Under the pieces are notes generated by a model. It was not told the origin of the DNA. It searched no databases and saw nothing but the letters and a program-made list of their open reading frames with translations. A stretch of 64,000 bases of DNA from GCA-2737725 sp965229355. Its GTDB lineage: Bacteria; Pseudomonadota; Alphaproteobacteria; Rhodospirillales; Rhodospirillaceae. The position numbers and the translations under genes were made by a program. This document shows, piece by piece, positions 51,042 through 60,146 of this stretch. The stretch spans positions 2,604,001 to 2,668,000 of the forward strand of contig OZ245869.1 of assembly GCA_965229355.1 (NCBI GenBank). Direction: 5' to 3'. Position 1 is the stretch's first letter; every line of letters begins with the position of its first letter.

Positions 51042-51932
51042 ATGAGTGATATTACCCTTTCCGGCTCGACACGCACCAACCTGCTGTCGTTGCAACGTGC
51101 TTCAGGCTTGATCGGCCGCACGCAAGAGCGTTTGGCTACCGGTCTGAAAGTTAACAGCGCCATCGACGACGCGCTCGCATTCTTCAAAGCCCGTAACTTG
51201 AACGCCCGTGCTGGCGACTTGGCTTCTATTAAAGACGCCATCGGCGGTGGTATCGCCGTGATTAAGGCCGCTGTTCAAGGTCTGGAAACAATCGAAGCGA
51301 CGCTGAAGCAAATGAAAGCCTTGGCGGCCTCCGCTGTGGCTTCGCCTGAAAGCTTGACGCGCGCTAAACTGGCCAGCCAGTTCAACGAATTGCGCAGCCA
51401 AGTCGACAACATCGCCGAAGACTCGGCTTTCGACGGCGTCAACTTGCTGAAAAACACCACATCGGCCTTCCAAGCTGGTGCTGACCAATTGACGGTGAAG
51501 TTCAACGAACGTACCGCCACCAGCGCCATCAACCAGTTGGTCGTCAGCGGCCTGAATACGACCGACTTCTCGTCGATTATGGCTCGTTCGGCAACTGCCA
51601 CCGGTACAGCTGGTTCGACCTCGGTTTGGGGTCAAACGGGTACTGCGGCTATTACCGCCATCAACTCGGCCATCCGCGCTATCGACTCGGCGCTGGTGAC
51701 TGTGCGCCAAACAGCGCAAACCTTCGGTACCAACTCTTCGCTGTTGGAAATCCGTCGTACATTCACTGAAAACCTCATCAACACCCTGAAGGGTGGTGCC
51801 TCTGAGCTGGTCAACGCCGACTTGAACGAAGAATCGGCAAACTTGCTCTCGCTGCAGACTCGTCAGCAGTTGGGCACGATCTCGCTCTCGATCGCGCAGC
51901 AGTCGGAACAGTCGGTCCTCCGCTTGTTCTAA
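51042..51932 (+). CDS. Flagellin 1
   Basis: A 296-residue filament subunit. It consists of D0/D1 helices only: N-terminal TNLLSLQRASGLIGRTQERLATGLKVNSAIDDALAFFKARNLNARAGDL (positions 8-56) and C-terminal NADLNEESANLLSLQTRQQLGTISLSIAQQSEQSVLRLF (258-296). The variable outer domain is very small. AAAAGGA precedes the ATG. Codon choice is strongly biased to C-ending, efficiently read codons, suggesting high expression. A strong terminator follows. First of five tandem flagellins. Confidence 0.96.
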   Translation: MSDITLSGSTRTNLLSLQRASGLIGRTQERLATGLKVNSAIDDALAFFKARNLNARAGDLASIKDAIGGGIAVIKAAVQGLETIEATLKQMKALAASAVASPESLTRAKLASQFNELRSQVDNIAEDSAFDGVNLLKNTTSAFQAGADQLTVKFNERTATSAINQLVVSGLNTTDFSSIMARSATATGTAGSTSVWGQTGTAAITAINSAIRAIDSALVTVRQTAQTFGTNSSLLEIRRTFTENLINTLKGGASELVNADLNEESANLLSLQTRQQLGTISLSIAQQSEQSVLRLF

Positions 51933-51963
51933 TTGCTACCGCCTCTCGGAGTTTAAGAATACC

Positions 51964-52001
51964 GAAGCGGCGGGCCGTCCTGGTCCGCCGCTTCATTTTC
52001 T
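51964..52001 (+). terminator. Terminator after flagellin 1
   Basis: Stem GAAGCGGCGG/CCGCCGCTTC (51964-51973 and 51985-51994), perfect 10 bp, then ATTTTCTT. Confidence 0.88.
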
Positions 52002-52149
52002 TACTCTCCGCTCGCGGAGTTCACGTGCATCTCGTGGGATTTTAAGAATTCCACTCCGTATAGCGTTCCGAAGCGGAAGGGCAAAAGCCCCTCTGAATAA
52101 GAAGCCGCGCGTAACAATATCGGGAAGATGCTGATGAAGGGGATTTGAT

Positions 52150-53043
52150 ATGGGCGACGTTCCAGCTTTAGCGTCTGCGACGCGCAAGAATCTGCTGTCG
52201 TTGCAGCGTACGTCGAGTCTGATTGGCCGCACGCAAGAGCGTTTGGCTACGGGTTTGAAAGTTAATAGCGCCATTGATGACGCGTTGGCGTTTTTTAAAG
52301 CGCGCAATCTGAGTGCGCGTGCAGGCGATCTTTCGACAATTAAAAATCAGATTGCGAACGGCATAAGTACGATTCGCGCGGCTGTGACAGGCTTGGAGAC
52401 TATTGAAGCGACGCTAAAGCAGATGAAAGCTTTGGCGGCCTCTGCGGTTGCTTCACCTGAAAGTCTGACTCGCGCTAAACTGGCCAGTCAGTTTAATGAG
52501 TTACGCAGTCAGGTCGATAATATTGCAGAAGACGCCAAGTTTAACGGCGTTAACTTGTTAAAGAATACGACTACGGCTTTCGAAGCCGGTGCGGATCAGT
52601 TGACAGTCAAATTCAACGAACGCACCAATGCCAGTGCGGTTAACCAACTGATCGTAAGTGGGATTAGTACGACCGATTTCCAATCCATCATGGCGAGGTC
52701 TGCAGCGGCTACAGGAACCCCTGGTTCCACCTCCGTGTGGGGGCAAACCGGGACTGCGGCAATTACAGCTATTAATTCTGCACTTCGCGCGCTCGACTCG
52801 GCTATGGTAACGGTGCGTCAAGTTTCGCAAACGTTGGGTACAAACTCATCCTTATTGGAAATTCGTCGTCAGTTTACCGAGAACCTCATCAGCACACTGC
52901 GCGGCGGCGCAAGTGAGTTGATCAATGCGGACCTTAACGAAGAATCTGCAAATCTTCTGTCCCTACAGACCCGTCAGCAGCTAGGGACCATTTCGCTATC
53001 TATTGCTCAGCAATCTGAGCAATCGGTATTGCGCCTGTTCTAA
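52150..53043 (+). CDS. Flagellin 2
   Basis: A 297-residue flagellin, starting MGDVPALASATRKNLLSLQR and ending SVLRLF, with the same D0/D1 layout as flagellin 1. Sequence is close to flagellin 1 at protein level, but codon use is more relaxed (more A/T-ending codons), so it is older in divergence or less expressed. AGGGGA precedes the ATG. No convincing sigma-54 promoter lies upstream. A terminator follows. Confidence 0.95.
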   Translation: MGDVPALASATRKNLLSLQRTSSLIGRTQERLATGLKVNSAIDDALAFFKARNLSARAGDLSTIKNQIANGISTIRAAVTGLETIEATLKQMKALAASAVASPESLTRAKLASQFNELRSQVDNIAEDAKFNGVNLLKNTTTAFEAGADQLTVKFNERTNASAVNQLIVSGISTTDFQSIMARSAAATGTPGSTSVWGQTGTAAITAINSALRALDSAMVTVRQVSQTLGTNSSLLEIRRQFTENLISTLRGGASELINADLNEESANLLSLQTRQQLGTISLSIAQQSEQSVLRLF

Positions 53044-53070
53044 TAAGAAAAGTTTAGTACGCAATTTGCG

Positions 53071-53101
53071 CGGCGGCCTTCTAAGGCCGCCGTTTTTCTT
53101 T
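53071..53101 (+). terminator. Terminator after flagellin 2
   Basis: Stem CGGCGGCC/GGCCGCCG (53071-53078 and 53085-53092) then TTTTTCTTT. Confidence 0.88.
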
Positions 53102-53315
53102 GGCTAAGGCCTATTAGATTTTCATACTTTGTTAACATTCATGCTGCGGAAAGCAATTTTCCGTACAGCGTTAACTATTTATTTGCATCCCCAGTCTTAC
53201 AAAGCCTCCGTTAAATGCCGCGCTAAGCGACAGGCCGCCGAAAAGTTATGGCCGAGTCTCAAAGCCGGTTAGTCCGTTCAAACTTCGTCCCTCGGCCTAG
53301 AATAGGGGTAGCAAA

Positions 53316-54206
53316 ATGAGTGACATTACACTTTCCGGCGCAACACGCACGAACCTGCTGTCGTTGCAACGCACGACCGGACTGATCGGCCGTACGCAAG
53401 AGCGTTTGGCCACAGGCTTAAAGGTCAATAGCGCGATCGATGACGCGTTGGCGTTCTTTAAAGCGCGTAACTTGAATGCACGAGCGAGCGATCTGTCGTC
53501 GATCAAAGACGATATCGTCAACGGCATCTCTGTTCTGAAAGCCACCGTACAAGGTCTGGAAACGATCGAGTCGGTTTTGAAGCAGATGAAAGCCTTGGCA
53601 TCGTCCGCCGTGGCATCACCCGAAAGCTTGACGCGCGCTAAACTGGCCAGCCAGTTCAACGAATTGCGTAGCCAAGTCGACAACGTGATGGAAGACGCAA
53701 GCTACTCGGGCGTCAATCTGTTGAAGAACACCTCAACACCGTTCACGCAAGGCGCTGACAATCTCACAGTGAAATTCAACGAGCGTACCGATTCGAAGGC
53801 TGTGAACCAACTGATCATCAGTGGTTTGAGCGCTTCGGATTTCAGCTCGATTATGGCGCGTTCTGCTGCTGCAACCGGTACGCCAGGTTCCACATCAGTG
53901 TGGGGTCAAACGGGTACAGCTGCGGTTGTCGCGATCAACAACGCCATCCGCGCAGTCGACTCCGCGCTGGTCACAGTGCGTCAGGTCTCGCAAACGTTCG
54001 GTACCAACTCATCAATGTTGGAACTGCGTCGCGAATTCACAGAAAACATCATCAACACCCTGAAGGGGGGCGCGGCCAGCTTGGTCAACGCCGACCTGAA
54101 CGAAGAATCGGCTAACTTGCTGTCGCTGCAAACACGTCAGCAGCTGGGCACGATCTCGCTGGGTATCGCGCAGCAGTCTGAACAGTCCGTCTTGCGCTTG
54201 TTCTAA
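53316..54206 (+). CDS. Flagellin 3
   Basis: A 296-residue flagellin starting MSDITLSGATRTNLLSLQRT. From residue 76 on it is almost identical to flagellin 4, differing there in one residue (STPF versus SSPF); the DNA differs at about a dozen sites over 666 bp. Codon bias is high, like flagellin 1. A run of GGGGTAG precedes the ATG. The terminator after it is a strong GC hairpin. Confidence 0.96.
   Translation: MSDITLSGATRTNLLSLQRTTGLIGRTQERLATGLKVNSAIDDALAFFKARNLNARASDLSSIKDDIVNGISVLKATVQGLETIESVLKQMKALASSAVASPESLTRAKLASQFNELRSQVDNVMEDASYSGVNLLKNTSTPFTQGADNLTVKFNERTDSKAVNQLIISGLSASDFSSIMARSAAATGTPGSTSVWGQTGTAAVVAINNAIRAVDSALVTVRQVSQTFGTNSSMLELRREFTENIINTLKGGAASLVNADLNEESANLLSLQTRQQLGTISLGIAQQSEQSVLRLF
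53541..54206 (+). repeat. Near-identical tract shared by flagellins 3 and 4
   Basis: This stretch matches 54568-55233 (offset 1027 bp) with about a dozen mismatches by eye. The upstream parts and intergenic DNA differ. It signals a recent duplication or gene conversion between the two genes. Confidence 0.9.
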
Positions 54207-54231
54207 TCTGCTTAAGGCATCGAGAATTCAG

Positions 54232-54267
54232 AAACGGCGGCCCAAGAGCCGCCGTTTTTGTTTTTGG
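54232..54267 (+). terminator. Terminator after flagellin 3
   Basis: Stem AAACGGCGGC/GCCGCCGTTT (54232-54241 and 54248-54257), then T-rich sequence. Confidence 0.88.
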
Positions 54268-54339
54268 GTTAACGGTTTCTTTGCGATCAGGGCGTTAAAC
54301 ACATTCTAGATTAGATACAACTCTCTAAAGGTTGGTCCT

Positions 54340-55233
54340 ATGGGCGACGTCCCAGCACTATCAGGCGCAACGCGTACAAATTTGCTGTCATTGCAGCGGA
54401 CCACTTCATTGATCGGCCGTACGCAAGAGCGTTTGGCCACAGGCTTAAAGGTCAACAGCGCAATCGATGACGCGTTGGCGTTCTTTAAAGCGCGTAACTT
54501 GAATGCACGCGCTAATGACTTGTCGTCGATTAAAGACGATATCGTCAACGGCATCTCTATTTTGAAAGCCACCGTACAAGGTCTGGAAACGATCGAGTCG
54601 GTTTTGAAGCAGATGAAAGCCTTGGCATCGTCCGCCGTGGCATCACCCGAAAGCTTGACGCGCGCTAAACTGGCCAGCCAGTTCAACGAATTGCGCAGCC
54701 AAGTCGATAACGTGATGGAAGACGCAAGCTACTCGGGCGTCAATCTGTTGAAGAATACGTCGTCGCCGTTCACTCAAGGCGCTGACAATCTCACAGTGAA
54801 ATTCAACGAGCGTACCGATTCGAAGGCTGTGAACCAACTGATCATCAGTGGTTTGAGCGCTTCGGATTTCAGCTCGATTATGGCGCGTTCTGCTGCTGCA
54901 ACCGGTACGCCAGGTTCCACATCAGTGTGGGGTCAAACGGGTACAGCTGCGGTTGTCGCGATCAACAACGCAATCCGCGCAGTCGACTCGGCGCTGGTCA
55001 CAGTGCGTCAGGTCTCGCAAACGTTCGGTACCAACTCATCAATGTTGGAACTGCGTCGCGAATTCACAGAAAACATCATCAACACCCTGAAGGGGGGCGC
55101 GGCCAGCTTGGTCAACGCCGACCTGAACGAAGAATCGGCTAACTTGCTGTCGCTGCAAACACGTCAGCAGCTGGGCACGATCTCGCTGGGTATCGCGCAG
55201 CAGTCTGAACAATCGGTCTTGCGTTTGTTCTAA
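54340..55233 (+). CDS. Flagellin 4
   Basis: A 297-residue flagellin starting MGDVPALSGATRTNLLSLQR. Its first residues resemble flagellin 2, while the rest matches flagellin 3 nearly exactly. It thus looks like a mosaic. Codon bias is high. AAAGG lies upstream of the ATG. The gap to flagellin 3 is only 133 bp and contains a terminator and two GTTAA motifs. Confidence 0.96.
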   Translation: MGDVPALSGATRTNLLSLQRTTSLIGRTQERLATGLKVNSAIDDALAFFKARNLNARANDLSSIKDDIVNGISILKATVQGLETIESVLKQMKALASSAVASPESLTRAKLASQFNELRSQVDNVMEDASYSGVNLLKNTSSPFTQGADNLTVKFNERTDSKAVNQLIISGLSASDFSSIMARSAAATGTPGSTSVWGQTGTAAVVAINNAIRAVDSALVTVRQVSQTFGTNSSMLELRREFTENIINTLKGGAASLVNADLNEESANLLSLQTRQQLGTISLGIAQQSEQSVLRLF

Positions 55234-55260
55234 GTCAGTTTCACTTCTTACTAATATCTT

Positions 55261-55292
55261 AAGGCGGCGAATTCTTCGCCGCCTTTTTCTTT
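55261..55292 (+). terminator. Terminator after flagellin 4
   Basis: Perfect 11-bp stem AAGGCGGCGAA/TTCGCCGCCTT (55261-55271 and 55275-55285) with a 3-nt loop, then T-rich sequence. Confidence 0.9.
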
Positions 55293-55346
55293 TCGCGTCA
55301 CTGCGTTGTGATTCTGTGACGACAGATTAACCAATTCTTCGAGATT

Positions 55347-55362
55347 TGGCTCTATTCAGGCA
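55347..55362 (+). promoter_or_regulatory. Possible sigma-54 promoter before flagellin 5
   Basis: TGGCTCTATTCAGGCA has GG and GC 10 bp apart and a good -24 box; the -12 box is AGGC, not TTGC, so it is weaker. The predicted leader to the ATG is about 95 bp. Confidence 0.35.
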
Positions 55363-55468
55363 TACGGGCGCACAGAATGTGATTCGTTCGTTCCGGCATG
55401 TGCTGAAACGAACTGAATAAATCGGTTGAGCTTGCGCGCTTAACCAGGAGACTCTGAAGAGGTCCAGT

Positions 55469-56362
55469 ATGGGTGACGTAACTTTAACAACGGCGACACG
55501 CACGAACCTGCTGTCGCTTCAGCGCACCACAAATTTGATTGGCCGTACGCAAGAACGTCTTGCGACGGGGTTGAAGGTCAATAGCGCGCTCGACGATGCG
55601 TTGTCTTTCTTCAAGGCGCGTAACCTCAATAGTCGCGCCTCTGATTTGATGTCCATTAAAACGGGCATCACTGACGGTATCAATATCATCAAGGCTTCAA
55701 TTCAGGGCCTAGAAAGCATTGAATCGGTTTTGAAGCAGATGAAGGCGCTTGCGCAATCTGCTGTGTCATCACCTGAAAGCTTGACGCGCGCCAAACTGGC
55801 CAGCCAGTTCAATGAACTGCGCAGCCAAGTTGATAACCTGTTGGAAGACGCAAGCTACTCAGGCGTCAATCTATTGAAGAACACCAACGGTCCGTTCCAA
55901 AGTGGCGCAGATACACTCACCGTTAAATTCAACGAGCGCACTGAGCAAAAATCAGTCAACCAATTGATTGTTAGTGGCTTAAGCACAACTGACTTCCAGT
56001 CAATCACTGCACGTTCTGCATCGGCCACAGGTGCGATCGGCTCGACGATCGTGTGGGGCCAGACCGGGACTGCGGCCGTGACAGCCATTAATTCTGCATT
56101 ACGTGCCATTGACTCAGCGCTCGTTACTGTGCGCCAAGTTGGCCAGACATTCGGTACCCGTTCAGCATTGCTCGAAATTCGTCGGTCGTTCACCGATAAT
56201 ATCGTCAATACGTTGAAGGGCGGTGCCAGCGATTTGGTGAACGCCGACCTAAACGAAGAGTCCGCAAACCTTTTGTCACTCCAAACACGTCAGCAATTGG
56301 GTACTGTGTCGCTGAGCATCGCGCAGCAATCAGAGCAAGCTGTCTTGCGTCTCTTTGGCTAA
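55469..56362 (+). CDS. Flagellin 5
   Basis: A 297-residue flagellin, the most diverged of the five: MGDVTLTTATRTNLLSLQRT, SALDDALSFFKARNLNSRASDLMSIK and a C-terminus AVLRLFG. Relaxed codon use suggests lower expression. GAAGAGG precedes the ATG. No clear terminator follows; flbT begins 150 bp downstream and could be read through. Confidence 0.95.
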   Translation: MGDVTLTTATRTNLLSLQRTTNLIGRTQERLATGLKVNSALDDALSFFKARNLNSRASDLMSIKTGITDGINIIKASIQGLESIESVLKQMKALAQSAVSSPESLTRAKLASQFNELRSQVDNLLEDASYSGVNLLKNTNGPFQSGADTLTVKFNERTEQKSVNQLIVSGLSTTDFQSITARSASATGAIGSTIVWGQTGTAAVTAINSALRAIDSALVTVRQVGQTFGTRSALLEIRRSFTDNIVNTLKGGASDLVNADLNEESANLLSLQTRQQLGTVSLSIAQQSEQAVLRLFG

Positions 56363-56512
56363 CGCATTGGCGCGCCTTAAGGTCGCTGTATTTGGTGGGT
56401 TGGGTGTTGTCTCAGGTCTCTACAGTTCTTCATCGACCCTTCCCCAGGGTTCGTGTTAAACGGCTGGTGTTTAAAGGTTTTTTAGCCGCACTCGAGTATA
56501 AGTCTAGGCATC

Positions 56513-56911
56513 ATGCCCCTTAAATTGACACTGAAACCAAACGAAAAAGTGCTGATCGGAACGGCGGTTATCGCCAATGGTCCGGTCAAGACCGAGTTTG
56601 TCGTGCTAAACCGTGTTCCGGTTGTGCGTGAGAAGGACATTATTACAGAGGAGAAGGCCGATACGTTCGGCAAGAAGCTCTATAACGTCATTCTGAATAT
56701 GTACATCAACCCGGCGCGGGAAAAAGATTACCATGGCGTTTACTTTCTTTTAATGAGACAAATGATTGTAATGCCTATGGATCCTCGTGCGATTGATCTG
56801 ATGGTCGAGATGTCTCAGCAAATTTTAGCTGGGGACCATTACCGGGCTCTCAAACTCTGCCGGCAGCTCTTAAAGTACGAAGCGGAGGCGATGGCGAATG
56901 TCAAAAGATAA
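56513..56911 (+). CDS. flbT: Flagellin post-transcriptional regulator FlbT
   Basis: A 132-residue protein (LTLKPNEKVLIGTAVIANG, then VFLNRVP-like VVLNRVPVVREKDIITEEKA). In Caulobacter FlbT binds the 5' leader of flagellin mRNA and promotes its decay or controls its translation until the hook is done. It lies right after the flagellins, and its end overlaps the flaF start by 14 bp. The ATG at 56513 lacks a strong Shine-Dalgarno. Confidence 0.93.
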   Translation: MPLKLTLKPNEKVLIGTAVIANGPVKTEFVVLNRVPVVREKDIITEEKADTFGKKLYNVILNMYINPAREKDYHGVYFLLMRQMIVMPMDPRAIDLMVEMSQQILAGDHYRALKLCRQLLKYEAEAMANVKR

Positions 56912-57323
56912 AATTGGCGCTTATCAACAACAACAAAAGCGCAATCTGACGCCACGTGAAGTGGAGGCAATGGCCTTCACGAAAGCTGCTCTCTTGCTTG
57001 AAGAGGCAAAAGGTAAAGTCAAAAATCTTGATGAGTATGCAAAAGCGCTGCGCTTCAACCACCTTTTGTGGACGATTATCCAAGCTGATTTGACTGACCC
57101 GGCGAACCAATTGCCGGACGAAATTAAAGCTAACGTGATGAGCTTAAGTATCTTTGTCGATAAACAAACGACTAAAGCGCTACGCTCGAACGAACCGCGC
57201 GAACTTGATATTCTGATTACGATTAATCGTAACTTGGCTGCAGGTTTGCGGACCAATACTGCTGCGGCGCAAGCTGGTGTTGCGACCGCAACGCCACCTC
57301 CCAGTCGTGCTGAATCAATCTAA
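56898..57323 (+). CDS. flaF: Flagellin assembly factor FlaF
   Basis: A 141-residue helical protein (YQQQQKRNLTPREVEAMAFTKAALLLEEAK, LRFNHLLWTIIQADLTDPANQLPDEIKANVMSLSIFVDK). In Caulobacter FlaF helps flagellin secretion and balances FlbT. Overlap with flbT and a 43-bp gap to the following TPR-GT41 gene place all four (with the second GT41) in a likely single operon. Confidence 0.93.
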   Translation: MSKDKIGAYQQQQKRNLTPREVEAMAFTKAALLLEEAKGKVKNLDEYAKALRFNHLLWTIIQADLTDPANQLPDEIKANVMSLSIFVDKQTTKALRSNEPRELDILITINRNLAAGLRTNTAAAQAGVATATPPPSRAESI

Positions 57324-57366
57324 ACGCCCCTCAATCTGCGGACTTTCGCCTTAGTCCTCGAATCAA

Positions 57367-60144
57367 ATGACAGTTCCATCTGCCCCGGCGCCGCTGCTGC
57401 AAAATGCACTCCGGTTCTTGGAGATGGGAGATTCTGATGCTGCGCGGCTTTTGGTCGATACCCATGTTGCTAAAAATCCAAATGAGCCAGAAGCCTACAA
57501 TATCCTTGGGCTGATAGCACAACAGCAGCACGATGCAATTTCTGCGACGGAAGCATTCGCGCGGGCCTTAGAATTGGCGCCTCAAGAAATGCTTTACGCC
57601 ATGCACTATGCGATGGCTTTGGCGGATCGGGGGGATACTCAGAAAGCATTGACGGTTCTTGAGGCGGGATTGCAGCTGCATCCTGGCCATTGTGATGGAT
57701 TAATTACGCGTGCATTGATTTTACAACGTGCAGGGCGTTTGGAAGAGGCGGTCGCGGGCGCGCGTATGGCCGTTGTTTTTCATCGCAGCTCTGCACGTGC
57801 GCATCAAACACTTGGAACTTTGTTGCTCAAAGCGCGGCAACCAAAAGATGCGATTGAAGCTTTAATAAAAGTGACCGAGCTTGACTCAAGTGCAGTTGAT
57901 GCTTGGGTAAATCTTGGTGTCGCCCAACGTGATGTTGGAAATTTTCAGGCCGCAGAGCACAGCTATCGTCATGCTATCCAATTAGCGCCCACGGATCCAA
58001 TTGCGCATAATAATCTTGGGAACACGTTGTCAAGTCAGGGGCGACATGCCGAAGCTATTTCCGCTTATCGTGCAGCGATTTCTCTAAAGTCAGATTACGC
58101 TGAGGCTAAAGCGAATTTGGCTAATGCACTGCGAGATAGCGGGCAGCTAGCAGAAGCGCTTGCTATAATGGAAGTGGCGGCGATAGATCACTCTGATCAT
58201 GCAGGCGTTCTTGGTGCATACGGCAACCTTCTGCGAATTGCAGAAGAATTTGACCAAGCTGTAGAGGTTTTGAATCAAGCATTAGCGCTTAATTCGCAAT
58301 CAGCCGAAATTCACAATAATCTAGGCTTGGCTCTCAGTTTAAAAAATGAGTGGGATAAGGCGGAAGAGCATTTTAGTGCGGCTGTGGCACTGAAGCCTGA
58401 TCAACCCATTATTAGCAATAACCACGGCGCGCTTTTGTTGCGTATGTTTCGTTTTGATGAGGCTATTAAAGCGCTTAGTAATGCGATCGCGCATGATCCC
58501 GATTACGATGAAGCCTACTGCAATTTAGGCGTCGCGCATTATATGATTGGCCAGGCGACTGAAGCGATTGATGTTTATCGTCGCGTGGTGGCGCGAAACC
58601 CCAAGAACGTCTTTGCCCGATACGGTCTCGCCGTTACCCTTCTCGAAGACCAGCGTTTGTCTGATGCCGAAGCTGAGATTCGTGAAGCAATTGCGCTCGA
58701 CCCTCACAATGCTATGGCACGCAACACGTTGGGTGTCTTGCTGCTTGATCAGCATTTCATCACCGATGCACGCAATGCTATGAAGGAGGCCGCAGATGAA
58801 CACACAATTTCTGCGCCTATTTTTTATTCAAACTATGCGTTTTCCAGCCTTTACGAGGCGGCGCTCTCAAATGACGAAATATTTGAAATTCATAAAGAAT
58901 TCGGAAGACGTTTCGCCAAGCCGGTGATCGAACGGACGCGGCCACATACGCATAATCGTGATCCTAATCGTAAGCTTACAATTGCCTATATGTCGCCGGA
59001 CTTTCGAGCGCACTCTGTCGCGTATTTCTTCGAGCCCTTGATGGAAAAGCATGATCGAAGCCAATTCAAAATCGTGCTGTATTCGAATACGTCGCGTAAG
59101 GATAAAGTTACCGAGGGGCTGAAGCGGGTTGCGGATGAATGGGTTGAAACGTTAGGCCTTACGGACGACAAATTCACCGAGCGTGTCCGCCAAGATCAAG
59201 TCGATATTCTCATTAATCTTGGCGGTCACACATCAGGCAATCGCTTGCCTGTCTGCGCGCGTAATGCTTCCCCGGTTCAAATCGAATACTTGGGCTACCC
59301 AGATACGAGCGGTGTTCCCGCTATGGGCTTTCGCATTTCAGATGATCGTGCCGATCCAGAAGGGGCCGCCGATGCCTTTTGCACCGAGAAGATCGTGCGA
59401 TTGCCTGATTGTTTTCACTGCTATAGGCCGTTTGGTCGCGCACCGCAGCCGGCGCGGGCACCACATATAGAGAAGGGCTATGTTACGTTCGCATCCTTCA
59501 ATGTGCTTCCGAAAGTAAACGACGGCACCATTGCTGCTTGGAGCGCCATCCTTAACGGCGTCCCAAATTCACGCTTCTATATGAAGTGTAAACAATTGCG
59601 CGACCCAAAGGTTCAAGAGCGCATTCGGGATGATTTTGCACGTCACGGCATTGATCCGACCCGCATTGCGATGGAATCATTTGTCCCATCGGTGCAAGAC
59701 CACTTGTTGCAGTATGCGTTGGTTGATTTGGCGCTGGATACATTTCCGTATAACGGCACAACAACGACTTGCGAGGCTATCTGGATGGGTGTGCCGGTGC
59801 TCACGATGGCGGGTGACAATCACCGCAGTCGCGTTGGCCTGAGCCTGCTCACTGCATTGGAGCTTCAAGACCAGTTTGTTGCGCGTAATGTTCAGGATTA
59901 TATCGCCCGTGCAATAGCGTGGGGTTTAAATCCGCAACCACTTGCGGACATTCGAAATGCCTTGCGGCCAAGGATGGCCGCGTCCCCGCTGTGCGATGAG
60001 GTGGGCTTTACGCGAACCCTTGAAGGCGCGTACCGCGACCTATGGCGCACATGGGCAATAGGCCCTGAAACATACGAGTTTAAAGCGCCTCCTGAACTAC
60101 GCCCTGAAGACTCTATTCAAGGCGTCATGGTTAAAACGTTATAG
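57367..60144 (+). CDS. Large TPR-GT41 O-GlcNAc transferase-like protein
   Basis: A 925-residue protein. About 12-14 TPRs cover residues 10-510 (AYNILGLIAQQQHDAISATEAFARAL, AHNNLGNTLSSQGRHAEAISAYRAAI, AYCNLGVAHYMIGQATEAIDVYRRVV). The GT41 domain (about 530-900) has IAYMSPDFRAHSVAYFFEPLM, INLGGHTSGNRLPVCARNASPVQIEYLGYPDTSG and DLALDTFPYNGTTTTCEAIWMGVPVLTMAGDNHRSRVG. It is the closest in layout to human OGT. It follows flbT-flaF in the same direction, the strongest contextual link between these enzymes and flagellin. Acceptor and donor unknown. Confidence 0.93.
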   Translation: MTVPSAPAPLLQNALRFLEMGDSDAARLLVDTHVAKNPNEPEAYNILGLIAQQQHDAISATEAFARALELAPQEMLYAMHYAMALADRGDTQKALTVLEAGLQLHPGHCDGLITRALILQRAGRLEEAVAGARMAVVFHRSSARAHQTLGTLLLKARQPKDAIEALIKVTELDSSAVDAWVNLGVAQRDVGNFQAAEHSYRHAIQLAPTDPIAHNNLGNTLSSQGRHAEAISAYRAAISLKSDYAEAKANLANALRDSGQLAEALAIMEVAAIDHSDHAGVLGAYGNLLRIAEEFDQAVEVLNQALALNSQSAEIHNNLGLALSLKNEWDKAEEHFSAAVALKPDQPIISNNHGALLLRMFRFDEAIKALSNAIAHDPDYDEAYCNLGVAHYMIGQATEAIDVYRRVVARNPKNVFARYGLAVTLLEDQRLSDAEAEIREAIALDPHNAMARNTLGVLLLDQHFITDARNAMKEAADEHTISAPIFYSNYAFSSLYEAALSNDEIFEIHKEFGRRFAKPVIERTRPHTHNRDPNRKLTIAYMSPDFRAHSVAYFFEPLMEKHDRSQFKIVLYSNTSRKDKVTEGLKRVADEWVETLGLTDDKFTERVRQDQVDILINLGGHTSGNRLPVCARNASPVQIEYLGYPDTSGVPAMGFRISDDRADPEGAADAFCTEKIVRLPDCFHCYRPFGRAPQPARAPHIEKGYVTFASFNVLPKVNDGTIAAWSAILNGVPNSRFYMKCKQLRDPKVQERIRDDFARHGIDPTRIAMESFVPSVQDHLLQYALVDLALDTFPYNGTTTTCEAIWMGVPVLTMAGDNHRSRVGLSLLTALELQDQFVARNVQDYIARAIAWGLNPQPLADIRNALRPRMAASPLCDEVGFTRTLEGAYRDLWRTWAIGPETYEFKAPPELRPEDSIQGVMVKTL

Positions 60145-60146
60145 CC

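Noticed and set aside
52078..52096. GG-N10-GC before flagellin 2 as a sigma-54 promoter
   Set aside because: The -12 box reads AAGC and the sequence overlaps a GGGC-AAAA-GCCC style hairpin; it lacks TTGC and TGGCA features.
53102..53315. Two GTTAAC motifs before flagellin 3 as a CtrA box
   Set aside because: They are about 40 bp apart, not TTAA-N7-TTAA; no sigma-54 match was found there either.
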